40,400 nucleotides of DNA from JBBSHJ01 sp038253135 (GTDB lineage Bacteria; Actinomycetota; Actinomycetes; Mycobacteriales; QHCD01). Positions 31,747 to 40,344 of this stretch are shown here, one piece after another (within the stretch, counting starts at the first letter, position 1; each line of letters opens with the position of its first letter). The notes beneath the pieces were generated by a model, which had not been told where the DNA came from, did no database searches, and saw only the letters and a program-made list of their open reading frames with translations. The stretch spans positions 1 to 40,400 of the forward strand of contig JBBSHJ010000021.1 in the NCBI GenBank assembly GCA_038253135.1, given 5' to 3'. Position numbers and translations under genes: made by a program.

Positions 31747-32820
31747 TTATGCGGGTACGACGCAGGCAGCACCGGACCGCTCGACCGGTGTACCGAGCGG
31801 TGCCGGAATCCCCGTCGCGGTGTCGACCCGGAAGACGGCGATCGAATTCGAGTTCTGGTTGGCGATGAGCAACAGGTCATCGACCAGCACGAACCCGCGC
31901 GGGTTGGCGCCGCCGGTCGGCACGTCGGCGACGGACTGCGGGGAACCGTTGTCGATCGTGAAGACCGTGAGCACGTCGGTGCCACGGTTGGCCACATAGA
32001 GGAATCGCCCGTCGCCGCCGACCGCGATCTCCGACGGGTAATTGCGCTCGGGCCCGTCGGTCTCGAACGCGCCGTGCACGGCGGGCGCGGTGGCGAGGTG
32101 CTCGAGCACGCCGCTCGCCGCGTCGACACCGTAGGCCAGGACGGTGGAATCGAGCTCGCAGGCCACGAAGGCGTGCCCGGATCGGTCAAAGGCGATGTGC
32201 CGCGGGCCGGCACCCGGCGGCGTCCGCCGGGTCGCGATGCTCTCGATCTCCCCGCTCGCCCCGTCCAGGCGGTAGGTGAAGATCGTGTCGGTGCCCAGAT
32301 CGACGGCGAAGAGGTGTCCGGCGGGGGAGAACCGCACGTTGTGCGCGTGCGGCCCGGACTGCCGGGACGGGTCGGGCCCGCTGCCGTGATGCTCGACCAG
32401 GTCGACCCGATCGCCCGGCAGCCACCCGTCGGAGTCCAGCGGCAGGACGGCGATCGAGCCGCTGGCGTAGTTGGCCACGATCAGCCACCGGCCGTCCGGC
32501 GCCACGCTCAGGTGGCACGGCTCGGCGCCCCCCGTCTCGCGCGGCGGCCCGACCCGGCTGAGCCGGCCGTCGGCGCCGACGGAGTAGGCCGCTACGGTGC
32601 CCTTCTCCCCCTCGGACACGGCGTACACCACCCGGCCGGAGGGATGCACGGCGACGAACGACGCGGACCTGGCGTCCACGGAGTCCACCAACCGCAGAGC
32701 GCCGCTCGCCGCGTCCAGGTCGTAGGTCGCCACGGCGCCGGGGCGCTCGGCCACCGTGTAGGCGCCGACATAGATCCGGCGGGACATGTCGGAGGGTGCG
32801 GAGCCGTCCGTCGCGGTCAT
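31747..32820 (-). CDS. Lactonase, 6-phosphogluconolactonase-like beta-propeller
   Basis: The 357-residue protein is read from the ATG at 32820, preceded by GGGAGAGG. It is a seven-bladed propeller of the YbhE/Pgl type: RRIYVGAYTVAERPGAVATY, HPSGRVVYAVSEGEKGTVAA, GAEPCHLSVAPDGRWLIVAN, SGPHAHNVRFSPAGHLFAVD, GAGPRHIAFDRSGHAFVACE, RNYPSEIAVGGDGRFLYVAN and GANPRGFVLVDDLLLIANQN. Such enzymes hydrolyse sugar lactones. The company of a ManD-like dehydratase and gluconokinase points to sugar-acid breakdown. Confidence 0.87.
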   Translation of the reverse strand: MTATDGSAPSDMSRRIYVGAYTVAERPGAVATYDLDAASGALRLVDSVDARSASFVAVHPSGRVVYAVSEGEKGTVAAYSVGADGRLSRVGPPRETGGAEPCHLSVAPDGRWLIVANYASGSIAVLPLDSDGWLPGDRVDLVEHHGSGPDPSRQSGPHAHNVRFSPAGHLFAVDLGTDTIFTYRLDGASGEIESIATRRTPPGAGPRHIAFDRSGHAFVACELDSTVLAYGVDAASGVLEHLATAPAVHGAFETDGPERNYPSEIAVGGDGRFLYVANRGTDVLTVFTIDNGSPQSVADVPTGGANPRGFVLVDDLLLIANQNSNSIAVFRVDTATGIPAPLGTPVERSGAACVVPA

Positions 32821-32896
32821 GGCCCTCTCCCGTGCTCGGTTCGATCGATCTGAGGCACCGTACCGCGCGACCCGCGGCGACTTGTCACAATGGCCC

Positions 32897-32955
32897 GGGA
32901 CGACAACGCCCGTGACGACAATGCCCGTGACGACACGCCCGTGACGACAACGCCC
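32897..32955. repeat. Tandem 15-bp repeats between divergent genes
   Basis: Four head-to-tail units of GTGACGACAACGCCC type (the third one base shorter, the first starting GG instead of GT) run from 32897. They are flanked by direct copies of GTCACAATGG at 32884-32893 and 32966-32975. The end of the array forms a dyad GTGACC-GCT-GGTCAC (32956-32970). The array lies between the divergent lactonase and membrane-protein genes. Confidence 0.7.
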
Positions 32956-33023
32956 GTGACCGCTGGTCACAATGGTCGGGCACCGGCGACCGCCGGGCCA
33001 TGACGCAGACGAAAGGGTGCGGT

Positions 33024-34937
33024 ATGAGCCTCGCCGGTGGTTCGCGGCCCGACGCCACGGCGACCGCACCCGACGCGGGCCCCTCCGACGGGGGCCCCTC
33101 CGACGGGAGCCGGTCCGACACGGTCGCCACCGCGGTCGAGGTCGCGCCCGACGAGCGTCCGACCGGCTGGCGGCGGGTCGTCCGGCGGCCCGACGGGTCG
33201 CGGCGCCGGTTCCCCGCCGGCTGGAGCCTCGCGTCGTACCTCATCGGCTCGCTGATCCTCTACAGCGGGATGCTCGCCAATCCGGCCGCCCGCACGATCA
33301 AGGCCGGCGCCGACGACCCGGCGCAGTCGATGTGGTTCCTGGCGTGGCTGCCCAACGCGGTCCTGCACGGGCGCGACCCGTTCCACACCGACTTCGTGCA
33401 CTACCCCGACGGCGTCAACCTGATGTGGAACGCCTTCGCGCCGCTGCTCGCCGCGCTGGCGGCGCCGATCACCCTCACCGCGGGACCGGTGGCCGCGTTC
33501 AACGTGCTGCTGGTGGTCGGCATGGGGACCGGGGCGTGGACGTCGCGGCTGTGGATCGGCCGGTACGTCGAGCACCCGGTCGCGGCGTGGGTCGGCGGCG
33601 CAGCGCTTGGCTTCTGCCCGTTCGTGATCGGCCACGGGTCGGTCCACATCGGCCTGATGATCATCACCTTCCTGCCGCTGATCGTGATGGGCGTGGAGGA
33701 CCTGCTGTGGCGCCGGCCGCGCCCGGCCCGGCGTACCGGCCTCTGGCTCGGCGCCGCCGTCGCCGGCCAGGTCCTGATCAACGAGGAGATGATCCTGCTG
33801 CTGCTGATCGGGCTCGGCGTCGCGCTGCTGATCAGCCTCCTCATGCGGCCGGGCGGGACGCTGCGGGCGTTCCTCGCCTCGATCCCCGGCGTGCTGTGGG
33901 CGCTGCTCTCCGTCGCGGTCATCGCCGGTTACCCGCTCTACCGGCAGCTCGGTGACAAAAAGCGGCTCAGCACGGTCAACGCCGAGTGGTGGTCGGCCCA
34001 GCCGCGGGACTGGATCTTCCCGACCCAGCAGCGGCTGCTCAATCGCGGGCCGGAGACGGCCTACTGGGCCAACCGGCAGGTCGGTGACTGGGAGGCCGTG
34101 GGTTACCTCGGCGGGCTGCTGATCGCGCTGCTGCTGGCGATCATCGTGTGGCGGTGGCGCAAGGAGTACGCCGTGCGGATCGCGGCGATCTTCGTCCCGC
34201 TGACGTTGGTGCTGGCGCTCGGCTCGCGGCTGCGGCTCGGCAAGCACTATCACGGGACGAAGTATCTGCCGTGGCACTTCGTGCAGCAGGTCCCGCTGCT
34301 GCATTTCGTGCTGCCGATCCGGGTCGCGCTGGTCACGTCGATGGCCGTGGCGCTGCTGGTGGCGATCGGGCTCGACCGCGTGCTGCGGCGGGGGCGGTGG
34401 CCGCGGGTGCTCGGTGTCGCCGTCATCGTGGTCGCGCTGGTCCCGCTCGTACCCGACCGGGAGAAGGCGGGCACGCCGGTCGGCGTGCCGGCGTTCTTCA
34501 CCGGCTCGGCCGCCCGGTCGATCCCGTGGGGATCCTCGACGATGATCCTGCCGATCGCGCTGCCGCCGTACCGGCAATGGTCGATGCTGTGGTCGGCCGA
34601 GGCCGGGGCGCGCTTTCGCGACATCGGCGGCGCGGCGAAGCGGCCCGGCCTGAACAATGCGGCGACGCCCTTCCCCGAGTCGAACCCGCTGACGATCTGG
34701 GCCACCGAGGTGAGCGCGGGCCAGCATCCGACGGAGATCGACACCAACACCGCCGCGGACTGGTTGCATGCCAACAAGGTCCAGTACGTCCTCGTCGCGG
34801 ACGACTACACGCTGCCGGATACGCCGGTGCAGGTCACCAACCTCGTCGGCTCGCTGCCCTACCTGCACTCCGGCGGCGTCCGCGTGTGGAAGGTCGAGAA
34901 GTGCCCGAACTGCGCGGCCCCGGCGAACGGGAATTGA
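33024..34937 (+). CDS. Polytopic membrane protein, GT-C glycosyltransferase-like
   Basis: The 637-residue protein starts at the ATG at 33024 after GAAAGGG; an ATG at 33000 would add eight residues. About 50 polar N-terminal residues precede 10-12 membrane helices (SLASYLIGSLILYSG through ALLVAIGLDRVLR). The first extracytoplasmic loop has DDPAQSMWFLAWLPNAV and HYPDGVNLMWNAF, which resemble GT-C-type enzymes. The last 180 residues form a soluble outer domain closing with two Cys (KCPNCAAP). It may transfer sugar from a polyprenyl donor, but the family is not certain. Confidence 0.75.
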   Translation: MSLAGGSRPDATATAPDAGPSDGGPSDGSRSDTVATAVEVAPDERPTGWRRVVRRPDGSRRRFPAGWSLASYLIGSLILYSGMLANPAARTIKAGADDPAQSMWFLAWLPNAVLHGRDPFHTDFVHYPDGVNLMWNAFAPLLAALAAPITLTAGPVAAFNVLLVVGMGTGAWTSRLWIGRYVEHPVAAWVGGAALGFCPFVIGHGSVHIGLMIITFLPLIVMGVEDLLWRRPRPARRTGLWLGAAVAGQVLINEEMILLLLIGLGVALLISLLMRPGGTLRAFLASIPGVLWALLSVAVIAGYPLYRQLGDKKRLSTVNAEWWSAQPRDWIFPTQQRLLNRGPETAYWANRQVGDWEAVGYLGGLLIALLLAIIVWRWRKEYAVRIAAIFVPLTLVLALGSRLRLGKHYHGTKYLPWHFVQQVPLLHFVLPIRVALVTSMAVALLVAIGLDRVLRRGRWPRVLGVAVIVVALVPLVPDREKAGTPVGVPAFFTGSAARSIPWGSSTMILPIALPPYRQWSMLWSAEAGARFRDIGGAAKRPGLNNAATPFPESNPLTIWATEVSAGQHPTEIDTNTAADWLHANKVQYVLVADDYTLPDTPVQVTNLVGSLPYLHSGGVRVWKVEKCPNCAAPANGN

Positions 34938-34960
34938 TCACGGTGCCACGACGGAGCGGG

Positions 34961-35461
34961 GTGACCGCGCTGATCGTCATGGGCGTTTCGGGCTCCGGCA
35001 AGACGTCGGTGGCCAAAGCGCTCTCGGACCGCCTCGGGTGGTCCTACGCCGAGGGCGACGACATGCACCCGGCGGCGAACGTCGAGAACATGCACGCCGG
35101 GCACCCGCTGGACGATGCCGACCGGTGGCCGTGGTTGCGACGGATCGGGGACTACCTCGACGAGGAGGCCCGGTCCGGCGCCGGCTGCATCGTGACCTGC
35201 TCGGCGCTCAAGCGGTCGTACCGCGACCTGCTGTGCGGTGGCCGGGCGCAGGTGCGCTTCGTCTACCTCGAGGGATCGCGGGCAGTTATCGCCGAGCGGC
35301 TGGCCGATCGCACCGGGCATTTCATGCCGGCTGCCTTGCTGGACAGCCAGCTCGCCGATCTCGAGCCGCTGCGGCCGGATGAACCCGGCCGGGCATTCGA
35401 CATCGCGCCCGGCTCGCCGGCCGTGGTCGAGGCCGTCCTTTCCTGGCTCCCCGCGGCCTGA
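34961..35461 (+). CDS. Gluconokinase, GntK type
   Basis: The 166-residue protein is read from the GTG at 34961 (VTALIVMGVSGSGKTS), which has GGAG 5 nt upstream and gives the family's usual length; the GTG at 34943 would add six residues. The P-loop is at residues 8-16. AEGDDMHPAANVENMHAGHP is the substrate-binding block of gluconokinases, and CSALKRSYRDLL and FVYLEGS follow. It phosphorylates gluconate to 6-phosphogluconate. The gene starts 23 nt after the membrane protein gene and is probably co-transcribed. Confidence 0.9.
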   Translation: MTALIVMGVSGSGKTSVAKALSDRLGWSYAEGDDMHPAANVENMHAGHPLDDADRWPWLRRIGDYLDEEARSGAGCIVTCSALKRSYRDLLCGGRAQVRFVYLEGSRAVIAERLADRTGHFMPAALLDSQLADLEPLRPDEPGRAFDIAPGSPAVVEAVLSWLPAA

Positions 35462-35505
35462 CGCTGGCTCCTGCTCGGCCACCGTCCGACGCCGCCGGTT
35501 GCCGG

Positions 35506-36903
35506 TCAGTGCCGGGGGACGTCGGCGAATTGCCGCTGCAGGCGCTCGAGCTCGGTGGTGAGCTCGGCGCGCACGCCGGCATAGGCCGGGTCGTCGTAGA
35601 CGCTGCGCAGCTCGCGCGGATCCGTGCGCAGGTCGAAGAGCTCCCATTCGGGCGGAAAATCGGTCGGCCCCGCGCCCGGAATACCGAGACCGGCGGCGTA
35701 GTAATAGATCAGCTTGTAATCATGCGTGCGTACGCCGTAATGCGCCCAGACGTGGTGCGGGTCGTCGTCGTGTTCCCAGTAGCGGTAATACATCGACATC
35801 GGCCAGTCCGCGGGCGTGCTGCCGGCCAAGACCGGTCGCGCGCTGCGGCCCTGCATCCGCTCGATAGCTTCGACGCCGGCGTAATCCAGGAATGTCGGCG
35901 CGAAATCGACGTTGGTCACCATCGCGTCGGACGTCGTACCGGCGGAGACCTCGCGCGGGTAACGCACCAGGAACGGCATCTGCAGGGACTCGTCGTACAT
36001 GAACCGCTTGTCGTACCAGCCGTGGTCGCCCAGGAAGAAACCCTGATCGGAGGTGTAGACGACGATCGTGTCGTTGGCAATTCCCTCCGCGTCGAGGCGG
36101 TCGAGCAGCCGGCCCATGTTGTCGTCGACCGAGGCGATGCAACGCAGGTAGTCCTTCATATACCGCTGATAGCACCACGCCCCGTGCTCCTCCTCCGACA
36201 TTCCCGGCGGCGGATCCTCCTTGAGATCGGTCGGCGAGAGGTCACGGCGGACCCGCATGCGCGCGACATGGGCGGCCGTGCCGCGACCCTCGTAATCGTC
36301 GTCGTAGGTGTCGGGCACGGGAATATCGAAGTCGTCGTAGAGGTGGGCGTGCGCCTTGTCCGGCTGCCAGGGCCGGTGCGGTGCCTTGTGATGCACGAGC
36401 AGGCAGAACGGCCGATCGCGGTCGCGGCCGCGCAGCCAATCCAGCGACAGATCGGTGATGATGTCCGTCGCGTAGCCGGCGCGAACGTGCGTGCCCTGCG
36501 CGGTGATGAATTCCGGATCGTGGTATTTCCCCTGTCCGGGCAGGATTTCCCACGCGTCGAATCCTTGCGGCTCGTGCGGCTGGCCCTCGCCGAGATGCCA
36601 CTTGCCGAAGAGCGCGGTCTGGTAACCGGCGTCGTGCAGCAACGAGATGAAGGTCGGCTGCGAGGCGTCGATCCGCTCGCCGAGCGTGCGTACGCCGTTG
36701 ATGTGGGTGTGCGTTCCGGTCAGGATGCTGGCGCGGCTCGGTGCGCAGATCGAATTCGTGACGAAGCACGCATCGAGCCGCATCCCGTCGCGGGCGAGGC
36801 GGTCGATATTCGGCGTCTGGTTGACCACGCTGGCGTACGCGCTGATGGCGTGGGCCGCGTGGTCGTCAGACATGACAAAGACGATGTTCGGTCTGTCGGG
36901 CAC
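35506..36903 (-). CDS. Type I sulfatase
   Basis: The 465-residue protein starts at a GTG at 36903. The active-site Cys, to be changed to formylglycine, is Cys53 in CAPSRASILTG. IVFVMSDDH carries the metal-binding Asp pair, and GKWHLGEG and YTSDQGFFLGDHGWYDK are further family blocks. It hydrolyses a sulfate ester; the lack of a signal peptide suggests a cytoplasmic enzyme. The start is 4 nt behind the stop of the ThrRS-like gene, so translational coupling is possible. TAGGAT (36915-36910) also sits 6 nt before the start and could be a separate -10 box. Confidence 0.92.
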   Translation of the reverse strand: MPDRPNIVFVMSDDHAAHAISAYASVVNQTPNIDRLARDGMRLDACFVTNSICAPSRASILTGTHTHINGVRTLGERIDASQPTFISLLHDAGYQTALFGKWHLGEGQPHEPQGFDAWEILPGQGKYHDPEFITAQGTHVRAGYATDIITDLSLDWLRGRDRDRPFCLLVHHKAPHRPWQPDKAHAHLYDDFDIPVPDTYDDDYEGRGTAAHVARMRVRRDLSPTDLKEDPPPGMSEEEHGAWCYQRYMKDYLRCIASVDDNMGRLLDRLDAEGIANDTIVVYTSDQGFFLGDHGWYDKRFMYDESLQMPFLVRYPREVSAGTTSDAMVTNVDFAPTFLDYAGVEAIERMQGRSARPVLAGSTPADWPMSMYYRYWEHDDDPHHVWAHYGVRTHDYKLIYYYAAGLGIPGAGPTDFPPEWELFDLRTDPRELRSVYDDPAYAGVRAELTTELERLQRQFADVPRH

Positions 36904-36907
36904 CGCC

Positions 36908-38211
36908 TCATCCTAAAAGGGAGCCCGACGGGATCTGCGCGTCGGCGCCCGCGCCAAAGCCCAGCTCACGTTCCCGATGCGACACGACCCGGCCGATCTC
37001 GGCCAGCGCGGCGACGGGATCGAGGCCGGCGGCGTCGCTGCCGTCGCGCAGCCGGACGCCGATCCGTCCCGACTCCACCTCGCGGTCGCCGAGCACGACG
37101 GCGTAAGGCACCCGCCGCTCCCGCACCGCCCGCATCCGCGCGCCGAGGGTTGCTTCGGCGCCGTCGACGGACGCGCGCAGGCCGGCGTCGCGGGCCCGAT
37201 CACGCAGCCGGTACGCCGCATCGGCGTGCCGGTCGGCGACCGGGAGGATGACGACTTGCCTCGGGGCGATCCAGGGTGGGAAAGCGCCGTTGTAGTGCTC
37301 GATCAGGTGCGCGACCATGCGCTCCATCGTGGATAGCAGGCCGCGATGGATCATGACCGGTCGCCGCCTCGAACCGTCGGCGGCGACGTATTCAGGTCGA
37401 ATCGGTCGGGCTGGTTGAAGTCCAGCTGCACGGTCGAGAGGGTCGCGGATCGCTCGCCGCTGTCGCGCACCTGAATGTCGATCTTCGGGCCATAGAACGC
37501 CGCCTCCCCCTCGGCCTCGACGAAATCGACCCCGAAATCGCACAGCGCCTCGCGCAGCAGGTGCTCGCTCCGGGCCCACAGCTCCTTCTCACCGAGATAT
37601 TTCTGGCTGTCGTGTTTCTGGCCGTCCCCGCGGCGGGAGAGCCGGTAATCGTCGACGGTGATGCCGAGGACGTCGTACGCCGCTCGAATGGTCCGCAGCG
37701 CGAGGAGGACCTCGGTGCGGATCTGGTCCTCGGCACAGAAGACGTGGCAGTCGTCGAGATTCATCTGGCGCACCCGGGACATGCCGGTGAGGACGCCGGA
37801 GAGCTCGGTGCGGAACTGCGCGACGATCTCGGAATACCGGATCGGCAGGTCGCGGTAGCTGCGGCCCTCGGAGGCGAAGAGCAGCGCGTGTTGAGGGCAG
37901 CTGGTGGGCCGGAGCACGTATTGCTCGCCGCCGACATCCACCACCGGGAACATGTCGTCGCTGAATTTGGCCCAGTGCCCGGACTGCTCGAAGAGGGCCC
38001 GCTTGGCCAGGACCGGGGTGTAGACGCGCTGGCAGTCGGTGCGCGCTCCGAGCTCGGCGGAGAAGCGCTCGAGCTCGGCCCGGATGATCGCGCCGTCGGG
38101 GAGCCACATCGGCAGCCCGGCGCCGACCCTGGGGTCGGTGGTGAAAAGACCGAGCCGGCGACCGAGGACGCGATGGTCGGCACCGGGAATGCCTTCGTGA
38201 GCGATGGACAC
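36908..38211 (-). pseudogene. Short threonyl-tRNA synthetase paralogue with frameshift
   Basis: The frame starting at the GTG at 38211 encodes the class II catalytic core without the TGS and editing domains. It has Cys105 (RPTSCPQH) and His156 (DDCHVF) as zinc ligands and Arg134 of motif 2 (QFRTELSG). At 37391-37396 the reading breaks: DRFDL is followed by NTSPP and a stop at 37351, while the -1 frame continues EYVAADGSRRRPVMIHRG with the third zinc ligand and motif 3, then the anticodon-binding domain to 36908. One missing G (CTG-GAA to CTGAA) explains it. With the base restored the protein would have about 434 residues. As read, the product lacks the zinc His and the tRNA-binding part. A sequencing error is possible. 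Confidence 0.85.
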
Positions 38212-38212
38212 G

Positions 38213-38250
38213 GGGAGATCCCTTCGGACAGGCGATTTCCGTGATCTCCC
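38213..38250 (-). promoter_or_regulatory. Hairpin over ThrRS-like ribosome-binding region
   Basis: GGGAGATC (38250-38243) and GATCTCCC (38220-38213) are perfect complements in the last 40 nt before the GTG at 38211. The second arm directly follows the AAGG of the ribosome-binding site, so the stem may limit initiation. Confidence 0.4.
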
Positions 38251-38269
38251 GGTGCGGCCCGCAGCAATG

Positions 38270-38304
38270 CCGCGAGCCCCCGGGATGATCCCGGGGGCTC
38301 GCGG
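38270..38304 (-). terminator. Attenuator-like hairpin upstream of ThrRS-like gene
   Basis: Two perfect 17-bp arms (38304-38288 and 38286-38270) around a single base form a very stable hairpin, reading CCGCGAGCCCCCGGGAT and its complement on the RNA. It lies between the stop of the Thr leader ORF and the ThrRS-like gene. No U-tract follows, which is common for actinobacterial terminators. Its first arm can also pair with the segment just after the Thr codons. Confidence 0.65.
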
Positions 38305-38314
38305 AAAAGGCTGG

Positions 38315-38389
38315 TCAGCTCAGCAGCGAGGGCGCCGGGTGTCCCGGCGTCGTCGTCTGTGCGGAAGGGACCGCGATGGCTGCTGACAT
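38315..38389 (-). CDS. Leader peptide with Thr-Thr-Thr run
   Basis: The 24-codon ORF starts at the ATG at 38389, 7 nt behind a -10 box TACGGT (38402-38397), and encodes MSAAIAVPSAQTTT followed by PGHPAPSLLS. Three ACG codons in a row sit directly before a hairpin CGCCGGG-ACA-CCCGGCG. It lies in front of a threonyl-tRNA synthetase paralogue, and its length and codon content fit a ribosome-stalling leader: low charged tRNA-Thr would hold the ribosome at the ACG run. It is too short for automatic ORF calling. Confidence 0.65.
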   Translation of the reverse strand: MSAAIAVPSAQTTTPGHPAPSLLS

Positions 38390-38396
38390 GACCGTT

Positions 38397-38402
38397 ACCG
38401 TA
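38397..38402 (-). promoter_or_regulatory. -10 box of Thr leader peptide, leaderless
   Basis: TACGGT on the minus strand (TAnnnT) ends 7 nt before the leader ATG at 38389. It lies 16 nt behind the stop of the dehydrogenase gene, so the -35 region would be inside that gene's end. Confidence 0.5.
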
Positions 38403-38417
38403 ACACCGTTCCGCACC

Positions 38418-39524
38418 TCAGGCCGAAGCCTTTTGCGGATCCCATGCGGCGCCGAGCGGCTCGGGTGCCGTGCAGGTCGTCGTCAGCGTCCGGAAATCCC
38501 GGTCACCGCTCGCCGCCTCGGTCGACGCCATTGCATCGAAGACGTGCAGGGCCAGCTCGCCCGACGCGCGGTGCGGGCGGTCCTCGCGGATGGCCTGCAC
38601 CATGTCGAGCACGCCGATGCCGCGGCTGCACGTCGTACCCATCGTGTTGCGGTCCTCCCAGTCCTTGCCGCCCAGCGGATAGAGCTGCACGGTGCCGGTG
38701 AAGGTGTTGGGGTCGGGCACCTTCAGGGTGGCCTCGGTGCCGGTGATCTCGACGATCCCGGCGCGGGGGAGCGGCGAGTCGAAGCTCATGATCATGGTGG
38801 CGGAATTGCCGGTGGCGAATTCGGCCAGCGCGAAGACATTGGTCGGCACCTCGACCGGGAACCTCGTCCCGGCCTTGGGCCCGCTGCCGATGACCCGCTC
38901 GCGCTTCGCCGTGCTGCCGACAGCGCCGACCCGGGCGATCGGCCCGAGCAGCTGCACGAGGCAGGTGAAGTAGTACGGGCCGATGTCGAGCACCGGGCCG
39001 CCACCCTTGGCGAAGAGGAATTCCGGGCTCGGGTGCCACGACTCCGGGCCGGGGCTCTGCATGCTGGTCAGCGCGGACTGCGGCTCGCCGATCGCGCCCT
39101 CCTTGATCAGCCGCAGTGCGGTCTGGATGCCCGAGCCCAGGAACGTGTCGGGCGCGCAGCCGACGCGCAGCCCGCGCTTGTCGGCGTCGGCGAGCAACTC
39201 CTTGCCGGCCGCCAAATCGAGTGTCAGCGGCTTCTCGCCGTACGCGTGCTTGCCGGCCGAGAGGATGTCCTTGGCGATCTGCACGTGTACGGCGGGAATG
39301 GTCAGGTTGACGACCACGTCGATGTCGTCGCGGTTGAGCACCGCGTCGGCGTCGCCGCTGACCGGGATGTCGTACTTCTCGGCCTGTGCCTTGGCCCGGT
39401 CGGTCTCGATGTCGCCGATCGCGACGACCTTGACGTCGGGGAAGGTCGTGAGGTTCTCCAGGTATTCCTTGCTGATGACGCCAGCGCCGATGATGCCGAC
39501 ACCGGTGGGCCCTGTCGTGGTCAC
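38418..39524 (-). CDS. Gfo/Idh/MocA family sugar dehydrogenase
   Basis: The 368-residue protein starts at a GTG overlapping the stop of the isomerase gene (GTGA, 39521-39524). The Rossmann motif is VGIIGAGVIS at the N-terminus, followed by VVAIGDIETDRA; the EKPLTLD block gives the conserved Lys of the family. The C-terminal half (about 130-360) is the GFO_IDH_MocA substrate domain, with GGGPVLDIGPYYFTCLVQLL. It probably oxidises or epimerises a sugar or inositol with NAD(P). It acts with the neighbouring isomerase/epimerase. Confidence 0.9.
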   Translation of the reverse strand: MTTTGPTGVGIIGAGVISKEYLENLTTFPDVKVVAIGDIETDRAKAQAEKYDIPVSGDADAVLNRDDIDVVVNLTIPAVHVQIAKDILSAGKHAYGEKPLTLDLAAGKELLADADKRGLRVGCAPDTFLGSGIQTALRLIKEGAIGEPQSALTSMQSPGPESWHPSPEFLFAKGGGPVLDIGPYYFTCLVQLLGPIARVGAVGSTAKRERVIGSGPKAGTRFPVEVPTNVFALAEFATGNSATMIMSFDSPLPRAGIVEITGTEATLKVPDPNTFTGTVQLYPLGGKDWEDRNTMGTTCSRGIGVLDMVQAIREDRPHRASGELALHVFDAMASTEAASGDRDFRTLTTTCTAPEPLGAAWDPQKASA

Positions 39525-40261
39525 GAGCGGACTCCGTCCTTGGCCAGGTAGGTCGCCGAGTCTCGCAGCGCCTGGATCATGTCGGTCGCGCACTCGTCCA
39601 GCTCGACGACGTGCCACTCGACGGCCGGGTTGGCGTGCAGGATCTCGGTGACCGGCAGCACGCCCGCGCCGACGGCGACCATGGGCTCGCCCTTTCTGGC
39701 CGGGCCGTCCTTGACGTGCAGGTACCTCACCCGGTCGCCGAGCCGCTGCACCAGTGGTACGACGTCCGCGCCGCCGACCTGGGCCCAGTAGGTGTCGACC
39801 TCGAGCACCACCGAGGGATCGAGTGCGTCGGCCAGGACCTCCAGGCCGAAGCTGCCGTCGATGGTGGTCTCCAGCTCGAACCAGTGGTTATGGTAGCCGA
39901 CCCGGATGCCCGCGTCGGCCGCCTTGGCCGCGGCGTCGTTGAGGTCGGCGGCGATGCCTGCGATGCCGTCGGCGTCGGCCCAGCGGTCGGGGGAGATCAT
40001 CGGGACGATCACCGTGCTGGTGTCGAGGATCTTCGCCGCGGCGAGTACGGCGTCCTGCTGGTCGCCGAGCAACGGCGCATGCGTGCTGCAGATCGCCAGG
40101 CCGAGCTCGTCGGCCAGCGCCTTGAACCCCTCCGGGTCGCTGAGCGGATCGAAGCCCTCGACCGCGCCGTACCCGGCATCGGCGATCGCCGCGAGCACCG
40201 GCTCGAGGCCCGATTTGATCTGCTCGCGAACGGTATAGAGCTGGACTGCGAGTGGGTTCAC
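39521..40261 (-). CDS. Sugar phosphate isomerase/epimerase (TIM barrel)
   Basis: The 246-residue protein is read from the GTG at 40261 (VNPLAVQLYTVREQ), which has GGAG about 11 nt upstream; a reading to 40354 lacks homology. The AP-endonuclease-2-like barrel shows AVEGFD, ICSTHAPLL, IRVGYHNHWFEL with metal-binding His, VVLEVDTYWAQVGG and VRYLHVKDG. Typical partners are Gfo/Idh/MocA dehydrogenases, as here. A LacI-like site lies 70 nt upstream. Confidence 0.88.
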   Translation of the reverse strand: MNPLAVQLYTVREQIKSGLEPVLAAIADAGYGAVEGFDPLSDPEGFKALADELGLAICSTHAPLLGDQQDAVLAAAKILDTSTVIVPMISPDRWADADGIAGIAADLNDAAAKAADAGIRVGYHNHWFELETTIDGSFGLEVLADALDPSVVLEVDTYWAQVGGADVVPLVQRLGDRVRYLHVKDGPARKGEPMVAVGAGVLPVTEILHANPAVEWHVVELDECATDMIQALRDSATYLAKDGVRS

Positions 40262-40330
40262 GTGATCGACGCTCCAAATCAGCTCGGGTGGGTGAGGATC
40301 CGGGCCGGCGCCGGCCCGGAAAGAGGTGCG

Positions 40331-40344
40331 GACAACGTTATCCC
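40331..40344. promoter_or_regulatory. Candidate LacI-family operator upstream of isomerase operon
   Basis: GGACAACGTTATCC is a near-perfect 14-bp dyad with a central CG (one mismatched pair), the usual shape of LacI-family sites. It lies about 70 nt before the isomerase start codon. Confidence 0.4.

Noticed and set aside
32967..34868. 633-residue minus-strand ORF opposite the membrane protein
   Set aside because: Antisense to a protein with clear membrane helices and a good ribosome-binding site; composition is that of a shadow frame.
38212..38400. T-box riboswitch for the ThrRS-like gene
   Set aside because: No recognisable T-box bulge sequence or specifier stem; a leader peptide with Thr codons explains the layout better.
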